DNA of 64,000 nt from JANWZL01 sp041640815 (GTDB lineage Bacteria; Pseudomonadota; Gammaproteobacteria; Burkholderiales; Thiobacillaceae). Location of the stretch: contig JBEPZO010000003.1 in NCBI GenBank assembly GCA_041640815.1, forward strand, positions 1-64,000, read 5' to 3'. The notes beneath the pieces are model-generated. The model did not search any database, had not been told where the DNA came from, and saw only the letters and a program-made list of their open reading frames with translations. Made by a program: the position numbers and the translations under genes. Every line of letters begins with the position of its first letter. Within the stretch, counting starts at the first letter, position 1. Below are positions 1-11,410 of this stretch, one piece after another.

Positions 1-514
1 CATGTTCGCTAAAGCACGCTTTGAAACGACTCAATCGCTCCAGGTGCTCATCCACGTCACTGCTGCTCAAGCGGCTTTTGCATTCCACCGCCACCGCATG
101 ATCGCCATCGATGACCAATAGATCGATTTCCATCAGCACCACGCCGCGGTCGTCGCGCGCTTGGGCGTTGGGATAGACGCGGTGCACCGGAATGCCTTGC
201 GCTTGAAACAGCTTCACCACCGCCGGCATGACCATGTCTTGCACAAAGTCGCCCAGGCGATTGCCCAGGTTGCCAATCTGCCGCTGGAGCTCACGCATGC
301 GCCGGTCGGTCTCTTGCATGCGGCGGTCGAATTCTCGGCTGCTTTCGCGGTTGCTTTCGCGTAGCTCGCGGATCAAACGGTCGGTCTCTTGCAAACGCCG
401 GTCAGTCTCCTGCATCCGCCGGTCGGTCTCCTGGCCCTGCAGGGCTAGGCTAGCCACCAGCGCCCGGATGTCTTCCCAGCTCATCTCAGAAGGGTCACGT
501 GTCGGGGTGGTCAT
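1..514 (-). CDS. Coiled-coil PD-(D/E)XK nuclease-like protein, 5' part (runs off left edge)
   Basis: Seen: an open frame on the minus strand from an ATG at 514 to the window edge (171 codons, no stop). Residues 1-26 lead into a heptad-repeat coiled coil at about 27-80 built from copies of QETDRRM and variants. A globular part follows, with a PD-(D/E)XK-like signature: Asp131 in MEIDLLVIDGD, then Glu144 and Lys146 in VAVECKSRL. Known: DUF3782-type proteins combine a variable ETDRR-type coiled coil with such a nuclease-like core, and their function is not established. Inference: a DUF3782-like protein with its last part missing from the window. The 21-base periodicity at about 299-443 is the DNA image of the heptads. 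No partner gene is visible. Confidence 0.7.
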   Translation of the reverse strand, partial: MTTPTRDPSEMSWEDIRALVASLALQGQETDRRMQETDRRLQETDRLIRELRESNRESSREFDRRMQETDRRMRELQRQIGNLGNRLGDFVQDMVMPAVVKLFQAQGIPVHRVYPNAQARDDRGVVLMEIDLLVIDGDHAVAVECKSRLSSSDVDEHLERLSRFKACFSEH

Positions 515-670
515 CGGCTTACTTGCTTGCGCTCGTTCACTAAGTGTCCAAGTATACGCTTACTTCCTCGCCGGGCGCGTACGTTGAGAAATTCCGCCCC
601 CTCACCTGCCTGCAAGGATGACCACAGCGGCTAGAAGCAAATGAGGGGTGACTATCCGGACCTAAAGCTG

Positions 671-707
671 CGCGCAAAACGCACGCGCACGTGTGCGTTT
701 TTGCGCG
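671..707. repeat. Long imperfect inverted repeat (hairpin)
   Basis: The left arm at 671-684 (CGCGCAAAACGCAC) pairs with 693-707 apart from one extra T in the right arm, leaving an 8-base loop. This gives a 14-bp stem. No T-run follows on either strand, so it is not a standard intrinsic terminator. It lies between the coiled-coil gene and a transposase remnant and could belong to the decayed mobile element. Confidence 0.6.
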
Positions 708-773
708 TCGCGCCATGGCGCCCCTACCGACCTAAGTACCTAAGACCGCGCCAGCGGGCAGGTACCCTTTGCG

Positions 774-947
774 GTAGAGGAACTGCGGATCAGTCACTTT
801 TCGGAATCCGGCATGTAGGCACAGGCGGTGGTGAACATGCCGCTACTGGCCAAGTTTGTCGGGCTAGACCTAGGAGAGGATATCGTCCCGAACGCGCGCA
901 TCATCCTGGGCTTCCGCTACCTGCCCAAGCGGCGTGGCTTGGCCTGA
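774..947 (+). pseudogene. IS5-family transposase N-terminal remnant
   Basis: One reading frame from 774 to the stop at 945-947 reads like the N-terminal part of IS5-type transposases. It starts VEELRISHF (family: MLRIHFLQ-like), has an in-frame TAG at 816-818, and continues VVNMPLLAKFVGLDLGED followed by a FRYLPKRRGLA segment (family: ...FAGLDLGE...FRHLLEKH-L). Only about 55 codons remain, with no catalytic DDE part, so this is a dead fragment. The call is by motif memory; a translated search of this interval against IS5 transposases would settle it. Confidence 0.5.
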
Positions 948-1088
948 TCCTTATGGTCAATATAAATAGGCGTGAGCGGGCCAATCGGTGCGTTGGGAGG
1001 ATGGCAGCTGCAGCCGCGCAGCTTGATCGGCTGCGCCGATGTTAGCCTATGCCCAAACTTCGTTTTCACTCACCAGGCTAGCTTTGTT
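948..1088. other. Intergenic stretch with no recognisable gene
   Basis: Together with 515-773 this makes up the non-coding gap between the coiled-coil gene and the VTT protein. Apart from the hairpin and the transposase remnant I see no gene, RNA or clear promoter here. Open frames crossing it have no family resemblance. Confidence 0.5.
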
Positions 1089-1814
1089 ATGTCTCGCAGC
1101 GAGCACTCCGTGCGCCAGGCTCTCCTTCCCCCTCGCAGCTTTCTTTGGCGTTTTCTTAAAGCCCTGCTTTTTCTTGTCTCTTTACTCGGCTCGATCTATC
1201 TCTTGCGTTGGCTCGGGCTGGAGCTCGACCAGGGCTGGATCGACCGCGCGGTGCGCGGCCGCGGTGTCATCGGGGAGATGGTGTTCATCGGCGCGGGAGC
1301 CATGGCCATGGCATTGGGCCTGCCTCGCCAGCTCATTGCCTTTCTCGGCGGCTATGCCTTCGGCGTCCTCACGGGCACCGCTTTCGCCCTGCTGGCAGCG
1401 GTGCTGGGGTGCGCGCTCAGTTTCTACTATGCCCGCCTGTTCGGTCGTGCCTTGGTCAGCGGCCGTTTTCCGAACAAGGTTAAGCGTTTGGATGCGATTC
1501 TCAGCCGACATCCCTTCCACATGGCCTTGCTCATCCGGCTCCTGCCCGTCGGCCACAACTTGAGCACCAACCTCATCGCCGGCGTGTCCAGCGTGCGTGC
1601 CCTCCCCTTCCTCGCCGGCTCTGGGCTGGGCTACCTCCCCCAGACCCTCATCTTCGCCCTTGCCGGCAGCGGCGTGCATCTCGACCCTGGCTGGCGCATC
1701 GGCGCAGCAGTGGCGCTGTTTGTGCTCTCCGCCATCCTGGGTGTGTGGCTGTATCGGCGCTTTCGCCAGGAAATGGCTGCCGTGGCCATGCTCGAGTCCA
1801 AGTTAGACCAGTAG
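1089..1814 (+). CDS. TVP38/TMEM64 (VTT-domain) integral membrane protein
   Basis: 241 residues from ATG 1089; longer in-frame starts upstream add a sequence with no family resemblance. An N-terminal membrane segment (about 19-40, ALLFLVSLLGSIYLLRWLGL) is followed by the VTT/DedA-like core. Within the core are GLPRQLIAFLGGYAFGVL, a small-residue-rich helix, LIRLLPVGHNLSTNLIAGVS, a GYLPQTLIFALAGSG segment and a last membrane helix near 215. Known: this family sits in the inner membrane and is linked to lipid or ion transport, but individual substrates are rarely known. It is alone on its strand before trxC, with a 120-base gap carrying small C-rich/G-rich inverted repeats. Family call firm, function unknown. 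Confidence 0.8.
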   Translation: MSRSEHSVRQALLPPRSFLWRFLKALLFLVSLLGSIYLLRWLGLELDQGWIDRAVRGRGVIGEMVFIGAGAMAMALGLPRQLIAFLGGYAFGVLTGTAFALLAAVLGCALSFYYARLFGRALVSGRFPNKVKRLDAILSRHPFHMALLIRLLPVGHNLSTNLIAGVSSVRALPFLAGSGLGYLPQTLIFALAGSGVHLDPGWRIGAAVALFVLSAILGVWLYRRFRQEMAAVAMLESKLDQ

Positions 1815-1934
1815 AGGCCAGCCTGTTACCGCCCCTAACCGGCAGGGGAGGGGAGCGAAGGACCCCCTTTGCCCCTTGGGAAACGCAACTCGACCCCCAT
1901 TTGCTCGTCAATTGATCGTCTAGGAGCCGATGCC

Positions 1935-2369
1935 ATGCTTGATCCGCTACATATCGTCTGTCCGCATTGCCAGGCCGTCAATCGGGTGCCGGCCACTCGC
2001 CTCGCGCAAGGCCCGAAATGCGGCCAGTGCCACCGGCCCTTGTTCACCGCCCACCCGGTTGAGCTCAACATGGCCAGTTTCGAGCGCCACCTTGAGCGCG
2101 ACGACATCCCGCTGCTGATCGATTTCTGGGCCCCCTGGTGCGGCCCCTGCCGCATGATGGCGCCTCAATTCGAGTTGGCGGCCGGCATGCTCGAGCCCCA
2201 CGTGCGCCTGGCGAAAGTGAACACGGAGGTGGAGCAGGCGCTGGCTGTACGTTACGGCATTCGCAGCATCCCCACCCTGGCCCTGTTCCGAGGTGGCCGC
2301 GAAATCGCCCGGCAGGCGGGTGCCATGGGGGCGCAGGACCTGGTGCGCTGGGTCAGGGCTCACCTCTGA
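1935..2369 (+). CDS. trxC: Thioredoxin 2-type disulfide reductase
   Basis: 144 residues. The N-terminal zinc ribbon has two CxxC pairs (CPHC near residue 9 and CGQC near 29), followed by a thioredoxin fold with the active site WCGPCRM and the cis-proline loop SIPT. The zinc ribbon plus thioredoxin layout is that of TrxC rather than TrxA. Role: cytosolic reduction of protein disulfides. ATG 1935 was chosen because AGGAG lies 8 bases upstream and the zinc ribbon begins right after it; the frame is open further upstream but reads as non-family sequence. The stop is 18 bases before the protease gene on the same strand, so co-transcription is likely, which would link two protein-quality functions. 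Confidence 0.92.
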   Translation: MLDPLHIVCPHCQAVNRVPATRLAQGPKCGQCHRPLFTAHPVELNMASFERHLERDDIPLLIDFWAPWCGPCRMMAPQFELAAGMLEPHVRLAKVNTEVEQALAVRYGIRSIPTLALFRGGREIARQAGAMGAQDLVRWVRAHL

Positions 2370-2387
2370 ACCCGCCGGAGGGTGGAC

Positions 2388-3800
<1,413 letters not shown>

Positions 3801-3823
3801 GCACCCTGAGGCGGGGGCGAGGA

Positions 3824-5683
<1,860 letters not shown>

Positions 5684-5713
5684 GTTTCGATCTCCCCTTT
5701 GCAAACGTGGGGA

Positions 5714-5741
5714 AAATGAGGTTCGGGAAGCTGGCTTCAAG
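5714..5741 (-). promoter_or_regulatory. Sigma-32-type heat-shock promoter of htpG
   Basis: On the minus strand CTTGAA (5741-5736) is followed after 14 bases by CCTCATTT (5721-5714), close to the RpoH consensus CTTGAA-N(13-15)-CCCCATnT. The -10 element lies about 30 bases before the htpG ATG. This matches the known heat-shock control of htpG in proteobacteria. Confidence 0.65.
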
Positions 5742-5857
5742 AGGATGGCTAGCTCGCTTCCGGCTCAGACGCGCTTCTGGCCGACTTGCTACGTAAAAAA
5801 GCGCCAACGACGTCGCTAGCCTAGGGAAGATGCCATAAGTTAGCCAGGGAGCCATTT

Positions 5858-6664
5858 TCAGGCGCGCAGCCCTAGCACGTCCTGCATGTCATAAAGCCCA
5901 TTGGCCTTGTCGGCAAGATAGCGCGCCGCCCGCAAAGCGCCCAGCGCGAAGGTCATGCGGCTGCTGGCCCGATGCGTGATCTCCACCCGTTCGCCAATGC
6001 CGGCAAACAAGGCCGTGTGCTCGCCGACGATATCGCCGCCGCGCACGGTGGCAAAGCCGATAGTCTGGGCCTGTCGCTCCCCGGTCACACCCTCGCGCCC
6101 ATAGATGGCACAGGTGCTGAGGTCGCGTTTGAGGGCCTGCGCGATCACCTCGCCCATACGCAACGCGGTGCCGGAGGGGGCGTCCACTTTGTGCCGGTGA
6201 TGGGCCTCGATGATCTCGACGTCATAACCTTCGGCCAGCACACGGGCAGCGGTCTCCAACAGTTTGAACACCAGGTTGACGCCTACGCTCATATTGGGGG
6301 CGAAGACAATGGGGATGTCGGCGGCGGCCGCAGCGATGCTCTTGCGCCCCTCGGCATCGAAGCCGGTGGTGCCGATGACCATGGCCACACCAGCGCGGCG
6401 GCAAGCGGCGAGATAGAGACGTGTCGCCTCAGGGCGGGTGAAATCGATCAATACATCGGCCTGTTGCACGGCGGTGACGACGTCATCGCTGACCTTGACC
6501 CCAATCGGCGCCCCCACCAGTTCACCTGCATCGCGGCCGATGCTCGGGCTACCTGGACGGTCCAGGGCTGCCACCAGGCGCAGGTCGGTTGCGGACGCCA
6601 ACGCCTCCAGCAAGGCACGCCCCATGCGACCGCTACAGCCGGTGATGACGACGCGCTGACTCAT
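5858..6664 (-). CDS. dapB: 4-hydroxy-tetrahydrodipicolinate reductase
   Basis: 268 residues. The N-terminal nucleotide-binding fold shows GCSGRMGRAL, and the family signature EAHHRHKVDAPSGTA carries the catalytic His and Lys. GTTGF and the APNMSVGVN segment are also typical. It reduces the cyclic lysine/DAP intermediate with NAD(P)H, supplying lysine and peptidoglycan diaminopimelate. Its ATG overlaps the stop of bamE by four bases (ATGA), so the two are translationally coupled. Other dap genes are not in the window. Confidence 0.96.
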   Translation of the reverse strand: MSQRVVITGCSGRMGRALLEALASATDLRLVAALDRPGSPSIGRDAGELVGAPIGVKVSDDVVTAVQQADVLIDFTRPEATRLYLAACRRAGVAMVIGTTGFDAEGRKSIAAAAADIPIVFAPNMSVGVNLVFKLLETAARVLAEGYDVEIIEAHHRHKVDAPSGTALRMGEVIAQALKRDLSTCAIYGREGVTGERQAQTIGFATVRGGDIVGEHTALFAGIGERVEITHRASSRMTFALGALRAARYLADKANGLYDMQDVLGLRA

Positions 6665-7017
6665 GGTGTTGCCCCCTCCTTGGCCGCCGCACCTACGGCT
6701 GTGCCCGTGTCGATCCCCCGCAAGACTCCGTTCTGAAACACGACGGTAAGACGCCGCTTTGCGATCAGCCGCCCGTCCTTTTCCACGCGCAACACATAGT
6801 CCCAGCGGTCGGCATGAAAGGGGTCGACGATGAGCGGCGTCCCCATCACGAAGCGCACCTGAGCGGGGGTCATACCGGGCTTGAGCTGATCCAGCATGGC
6901 TTGAGTCACCTCGTTGCCTTGCTGGATGTCGATCTGATAAGGTTTGAGGCGGTGGATCGGGTTGCCGAGGCTGCAGCCTCCAAGCAGCAGCGCGAGGGCA
7001 ACGGCTAGCTTGTTCAT
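6661..7017 (-). CDS. bamE: Outer membrane assembly lipoprotein BamE (SmpA/OmlA)
   Basis: 118 residues from ATG 7017. The signal peptide ends in a lipobox LLGGC. The mature part holds the SmpA/OmlA fold (PYQIDIQQGNEVTQ, LKPGMTPAQVRFVMGTP, DRWDYVLRV), matching BamE in size. It is a small lipoprotein of the BAM complex that inserts beta-barrel proteins into the outer membrane. A start five codons earlier exists, but GAAGAAG in front of 7017 and a compact signal peptide favour 7017. It is divergent from fur, a common arrangement in proteobacteria, and coupled to dapB by a 4-base overlap. Confidence 0.94.
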   Translation of the reverse strand: MNKLAVALALLLGGCSLGNPIHRLKPYQIDIQQGNEVTQAMLDQLKPGMTPAQVRFVMGTPLIVDPFHADRWDYVLRVEKDGRLIAKRRLTVVFQNGVLRGIDTGTAVGAAAKEGATP

Positions 7018-7233
7018 CGCTTCTTCATCCAACTGGTCCCTGCCGGTGGAACGCCCCCTTTAGGCAGTGGGTGTAGGGGTAGCGCATGACTCGCCGCGCC
7101 GACGCCTTGCTGGGCGGTAGCCTTCACGGGCATGGGTCTGCCAGCGCGAGCGAGCGTTTTCTCGTTTTTAGGGCCGCTTATTTGGGGCATCATTCGCGCT
7201 ATGATAGCGCGCGTCCAATAGCTCAGTCACGCC

Positions 7234-7674
7234 ATGGCCGACGGCAATCAACTGAAGAGCATGGGTTTGAAGGCGACCGGGCCGCGTCTGCGCATCCTGG
7301 GTCTGTTCCAACAGGCGGAGAAACGCCATCTCACCGCAGACGAGGTCTACCGCATGCTGCTACAAGAACATGAGGACGTCGGCCTGGCCACGGTCTATCG
7401 CGTGCTGACGCAGTTCGAGCAGGCCGGGCTGCTGATCCGGCACCATTTCGACAACGAAAAAGCGGTCTATGAACTCAACCAGGGTGGCCACCACGATCAC
7501 CTGCTTTGCATGCAGTGCGGCCGCGTGGAGGAGTTCTACGATGCGCAAATCGAGCAGCGGCAGCGCCAGATCGCCGAGCAGAGAGGCTTCCGCCTGCACG
7601 AGCACTGCCTTTACCTGTACGTCGATTGCCTCAAGGAGAATTGCCCCTACCGGACGCAGGGCGGTGAGGGGTGA
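7234..7674 (+). CDS. fur: Ferric uptake regulator Fur
   Basis: 146 residues. The N-terminal winged helix shows MGLKATGPRLRIL, TADEVYRML and LATVYRVLTQFEQAGL. The C-terminal metal-binding and dimerisation domain has HHDHLLCMQCG and a second Cys pair in VDCLKENC. It represses iron-uptake genes in iron-replete cells. The divergent 216-base region shared with bamE contains a TATGAT -10-like element around 7199-7204, embedded in a small GCGCTATGATAGCGC palindrome. I see no convincing Fur box in front of it. Confidence 0.96.
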   Translation: MADGNQLKSMGLKATGPRLRILGLFQQAEKRHLTADEVYRMLLQEHEDVGLATVYRVLTQFEQAGLLIRHHFDNEKAVYELNQGGHHDHLLCMQCGRVEEFYDAQIEQRQRQIAEQRGFRLHEHCLYLYVDCLKENCPYRTQGGEG

Positions 7675-7684
7675 GGCAGGCGCA

Positions 7685-9352
7685 TCACGCCTGCCGTGCG
7701 TGACGCGCAAGCATCTCGCGAGCATGCTGGCGTGTGGTCTCGGTCAGCTCCACGCCGCCGAGCATACGGGCGATCTCTTCCACCCGCGCCGCTTCGTCGA
7801 GCCGTCGGACGCGGCTGAGGCTACGCCCGTCGACCTCCTCCTTACTCACCTGCCAGTGGTGCGTGGCGCAGGCCGCCACCTGCGGCAGGTGGGTGACACA
7901 GAGCACCTGCCGGTCGCGCGCAATCTGCGCCAGCAACCGACCGACCACCTCGGCCACGCCGCCGCCGATGCCGGCATCCACCTCGTCGAAGATCAACGTG
8001 CGGGCACCGCTTCGTCCCGACAACACGGTCTGCAACGCTAGGCCAAGGCGCGACAGCTCACCGCCGGATGCAGTGCGCGCCAGTGGGTGCAACGCCTGGC
8101 CCGCATGCGGTGCAACCCAGAACTCCACGCGCTCGCGCCCGCTCGCCTCTGGCGCACAGGGATCCAGCACCACCTGCAAGCGGCCGCCCTGCATCGCCAG
8201 CTGTTGCATGGCAGCGCTCACCGCCTTGCCTAAGGCCTCGGCAGCCTGGCGGCGGCAGGCGCTCAAGTCTGCAGCGGCGGCCTCGTAGGCCGCCAGCGCT
8301 GCGGCCTCAGCCGCCGCCATGGCCTCGATGTCGGCCGCCGCGTCCAGCGCCGCGAGCTGTTCACGGGCATCCGCTAGCAGACGCGGCAATTCCTCTGGGG
8401 CACAGCGCAGCTTGCGTGCCACCGCCATCACCTGGCCGATGCGCGTCTCGGCGGCGGCCAAGGCCTGCGGGTCGAGCTCCACGCGCTCGGCATAGCGGCT
8501 GAGCTCCCGCGCCGCCTCTTGCGCCTGGATCAAGCCCTCTTCCAGCATCTGCACGCCGTCGGCGAGGCGGGTGTCGAAGGCGACGAGCGCATTCAACTTG
8601 GCCTTGGCCTGCTTGAGCCGGTCAATGATGCCATCGCCCTCGGCCTCCAACAGCTCGATCACCGCCTGAGCGCCGTTGAGCAGTTCGGCGGCATGGGCAA
8701 GACGGCGGTGGGTCTGTTGCAGCTCCTGCCATTGCTCGGCGTGAAAGTCCAGCGCGGTCAATTCCTCCACCAGCCAGGCCAGGCGCTCGCGCTCGGCGGC
8801 CTCGGTATCGGCTCGCCGCTGCGCCGCCTCGCGCTGCCGCACCGCTTGCTGCCAGGCTCGATAGGCAAGGGCGGTGCGTTCGGCCAGCGGCTTGCAGCCG
8901 CCGTAGGCATCCAACAGATCGCGTTGCATGCCGGGCTGCAAGAGCGAGTAGTGCGCGTGCTGACCATGGATGTCGACGAGGTGGCTAGTCAGCTCGCGTA
9001 CCTGCTGCAGGGTGGCCGGCCGGCCGTTGATGAAGGCGCGTGAGCGTCCCTCGGCCTCCACCGTGCGGCGCAATAGCAGCTGCTCGCCTCCCCCCTCGAG
9101 GCCAGCCTCGGCTAGCCACGCTTGCAGCTGCGGCATATCGGCGAGGGAGAACTCCGCCACCACCTCGGCGCGCTTGGCCCCGGCGCGAATGACCGAGTTA
9201 TCGGCACGCTCGCCAAGCACCAGCCCGAGCGCGCCCAACAGGATCGACTTGCCTGCCCCGGTTTCTCCCGTCAAGACGGTAAAACCCGGTTGCAGCTCTA
9301 GCTCCAAGTGCTCGATGAGCACGTAGTCGAGCAGGGTCAGGCTGACTAGCAT
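7685..9352 (-). CDS. recN: DNA repair ATPase RecN
   Basis: 555 residues. SMC-like ATPase head halves flank a coiled coil. Walker A GETGAGKS is near residue 30, the signature HPLARTASGGELSRLGLAL is in the C-terminal half, and Walker B follows in TLIFDEVDAGIGG. Role: early step of double-strand-break repair. It converges on fur with 10 bases between stops and lies downstream of nadK on the same strand (58-base gap). The nadK-recN order beside hrcA is common in beta- and gammaproteobacteria. RecN is often SOS-regulated; I see no clear LexA site immediately in front of it. Confidence 0.96.
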   Translation of the reverse strand: MLVSLTLLDYVLIEHLELELQPGFTVLTGETGAGKSILLGALGLVLGERADNSVIRAGAKRAEVVAEFSLADMPQLQAWLAEAGLEGGGEQLLLRRTVEAEGRSRAFINGRPATLQQVRELTSHLVDIHGQHAHYSLLQPGMQRDLLDAYGGCKPLAERTALAYRAWQQAVRQREAAQRRADTEAAERERLAWLVEELTALDFHAEQWQELQQTHRRLAHAAELLNGAQAVIELLEAEGDGIIDRLKQAKAKLNALVAFDTRLADGVQMLEEGLIQAQEAARELSRYAERVELDPQALAAAETRIGQVMAVARKLRCAPEELPRLLADAREQLAALDAAADIEAMAAAEAAALAAYEAAAADLSACRRQAAEALGKAVSAAMQQLAMQGGRLQVVLDPCAPEASGRERVEFWVAPHAGQALHPLARTASGGELSRLGLALQTVLSGRSGARTLIFDEVDAGIGGGVAEVVGRLLAQIARDRQVLCVTHLPQVAACATHHWQVSKEEVDGRSLSRVRRLDEAARVEEIARMLGGVELTETTRQHAREMLARHARQA

Positions 9353-9410
9353 CGCTTTCAGGGCTCAGCGACCAGGGCATGTCAAGCTCGTGCACGCCTA
9401 GCGATTGGCT

Positions 9411-10286
9411 TCACGACAGCTTTTCCCCCCAGTGCAATTTTTGGCGTAAGGTGTGATAGTAGTTGTGATTTTCCGGGTGCAATAACCGGACGGTGTTTTC
9501 GGCGCGTTGGATGACGACCCGATCGCCGACCTGCATGTCGGCGTGTTGCTGGCCATCGAAATGCACGCGCGCATCATCCGCCTGGATCAGGTTGATCTCG
9601 ATCTCTGACCGGCTATTCACGGCGATCGGACGTGCGGACAGGGTGTGCGGGCAGATAGGGGTGAGGACGAAGGCTTCCAGCGTCGGATGCAGGATGGGCC
9701 CTCCAGCGGACAAGGCATAGGCAGTGGAGCCGGTGGGTGTTGCCACCACGAGGCCATCTGCCCGCTGGTTATAGACGAATTGGTTGTCAATGTAGATCTC
9801 AAATTCTATCAGCCGCCCGAGGGTGCTCTTGCTCACCACCACGTCATTGAAGGCATAGCTTCTATAGCACACCTGCCCCTGACGCCAGAGCTGAGCAGAT
9901 AGCAGAATACGATCCTCGGCGATATATCTACCAGCTAACACCCCATCTAGGGTGGTGAACATCGAGTCCACTGCCACATCAGCCAGGAAGCCCAGCCGCC
10001 CATGATTAATCCCAATCATGGGCACACGATGGTCAACCAAAGTCCGTGCCACATTCAGCATAGTGCCATCACCACCTAACACGATGACTAAATCGGCTAG
10101 GCGGCCGATTTCTTCTAAAGTGGCTGAATTAAGATCATGGATCTGGCCGATCTCTGCGGTGTGAGCAGTGATGATGACCTCATGGCCCCGACCGATCAAA
10201 TACTGGGCCAGTTGGCGCACAGTATGACTCGAACCGATGCCATAATATCTGCCGACGATGCCGATCGTCTTGAAATTCGAGTTCAT
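9411..10286 (-). CDS. nadK: NAD kinase
   Basis: 291 residues. Family motifs are the GGDGTML nucleotide loop, GINHGRLGFL, and the GSTAYALSAGGPI and NSRSEIEI segments. It phosphorylates NAD to NADP using ATP or polyphosphate in the cytosol. It is divergent from hrcA with about 50 bases between start codons and upstream of recN on the same strand. Codons look more AT-rich than in its neighbours by eye, but the length and motifs are normal. Confidence 0.96.
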   Translation of the reverse strand: MNSNFKTIGIVGRYYGIGSSHTVRQLAQYLIGRGHEVIITAHTAEIGQIHDLNSATLEEIGRLADLVIVLGGDGTMLNVARTLVDHRVPMIGINHGRLGFLADVAVDSMFTTLDGVLAGRYIAEDRILLSAQLWRQGQVCYRSYAFNDVVVSKSTLGRLIEFEIYIDNQFVYNQRADGLVVATPTGSTAYALSAGGPILHPTLEAFVLTPICPHTLSARPIAVNSRSEIEINLIQADDARVHFDGQQHADMQVGDRVVIQRAENTVRLLHPENHNYYHTLRQKLHWGEKLS

Positions 10287-10337
10287 GGCATGAAATTATA
10301 TGGATAGTTGGTAGTTCATTGCCCTGTCCGTGCTTGC

Positions 10338-11357
10338 ATGCTCAACGAGCGCGCGCGCATCCTACTCAAGGCCTTGGTCGAGCGTTATATCGAGGACGGT
10401 CACCCCGTCGGCTCGCGTACCCTCTCGCGCCAAGCTGGGCTCAATCTCTCACCAGCCTCCATCCGCAACATCATGGCGGATCTGGAGGAAAGCGGCTACA
10501 TCGCCAGCCCGCATACTTCCGCCGGCCGCATTCCCACACCACGGGGCTATCGCCTATTCGTGGACTCGTTGCTGACCGTCAAACCCATCGAGGGTCCGCT
10601 GCTGTTCCAACTCCAGCACAGCCTCACCCCCGGCGATCCACAGCGCCTGGTGAACACGGCGTCACAGTTGCTCGCCGAGCTTACCCACTACGCCGGCATC
10701 GTGCTCACGCCCAAGCGGCGCAACCAAAAACTGCGTCAGATCGAGTTTCTCAAGCTCTCGGACAAACGTATCCTCTTGATCATGGTGACCATGGACGGCG
10801 AGGTGCAAAACCGCGTCATCCTTACGCCGCGGCCTTACACCGCTAGCCAGCTCACCCGCACGGCCAATTTCTTCAATCACCATTTCTCCGGCTTGAGCTT
10901 CGAGCAGGTTCGTCCCCGCTTACAGAAGGAGCTCCGAGCGCTCAAAGACGACATCAGTAAACTGATGGAAGCTGTCGTACAAACAGGTACCGAGGCCTTT
11001 ATCGAGGCCAACACAGACTGCGTCGTCGCCGGTGAGTCCAACCTGCTTAAGACCCCAGACTTAGTAGCCAACATGGCACGGCTACGTGAGCTTTTCACCC
11101 TCTTTGAGCAGCGCACTGAACTGCTGCAACTTCTTGAAGCGAGCCATCAAGCCACGGGGGTGCAGTTGTTCATCGGCGCGGAGTCCGGAGTGGCGCCACT
11201 GGACGCTTGTAGCGTCATCACTGCCCCGTACACGGTCAACGGCGAGGTGGTCGGCACCCTGGGAGTGATCGGCCCGACGCGCATGGACTACCCGCGCATC
11301 ATCCCCATCGTCGACATCACCGCGCGACTGCTGTCCAACGCGCTGTCCTACCACTGA
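10338..11357 (+). CDS. hrcA: Heat-inducible transcription repressor HrcA
   Basis: 339 residues from ATG 10338, where the typical start MLNERARILLKALVERYI begins. A TTG ten codons earlier is open but does not look like family sequence. An N-terminal winged helix (DGHPVGSRTLSRQAGL, SIRNIMADLEESGYI) is followed by the GAF-like and inserted dimerisation domains, ending near MDYPRIIPIVDITARLLSNAL. HrcA represses groE/dnaK-type operons through the CIRCE operator. No CIRCE repeat is visible in this window, so its targets lie elsewhere. Confidence 0.95.
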   Translation: MLNERARILLKALVERYIEDGHPVGSRTLSRQAGLNLSPASIRNIMADLEESGYIASPHTSAGRIPTPRGYRLFVDSLLTVKPIEGPLLFQLQHSLTPGDPQRLVNTASQLLAELTHYAGIVLTPKRRNQKLRQIEFLKLSDKRILLIMVTMDGEVQNRVILTPRPYTASQLTRTANFFNHHFSGLSFEQVRPRLQKELRALKDDISKLMEAVVQTGTEAFIEANTDCVVAGESNLLKTPDLVANMARLRELFTLFEQRTELLQLLEASHQATGVQLFIGAESGVAPLDACSVITAPYTVNGEVVGTLGVIGPTRMDYPRIIPIVDITARLLSNALSYH

Positions 11358-11410
11358 TCGGGATCGGTCGCCGTCTCACTCACCGATCCTCCGTTCGCTG
11401 CCACACGCGC

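Noticed and set aside
299..443. Direct repeats that might suggest a CRISPR-like or tandem-repeat array
   Set aside because: The 21-base periodicity is explained by heptads of the encoded coiled coil on the minus strand.
641..1045. 134-codon open frame on the plus strand
   Set aside because: Crosses the hairpin and the transposase remnant in another frame, is basic and shows no family resemblance.
5790..5822. Possible terminator after dapB (six T on the minus strand)
   Set aside because: Only 4 bp of AGCG/CGCT stem can form before mismatches; too weak to call.
10287..10337. CIRCE operator near hrcA
   Set aside because: No TTAGCACTC-N9-GAGTGCTAA-like repeat is present here.
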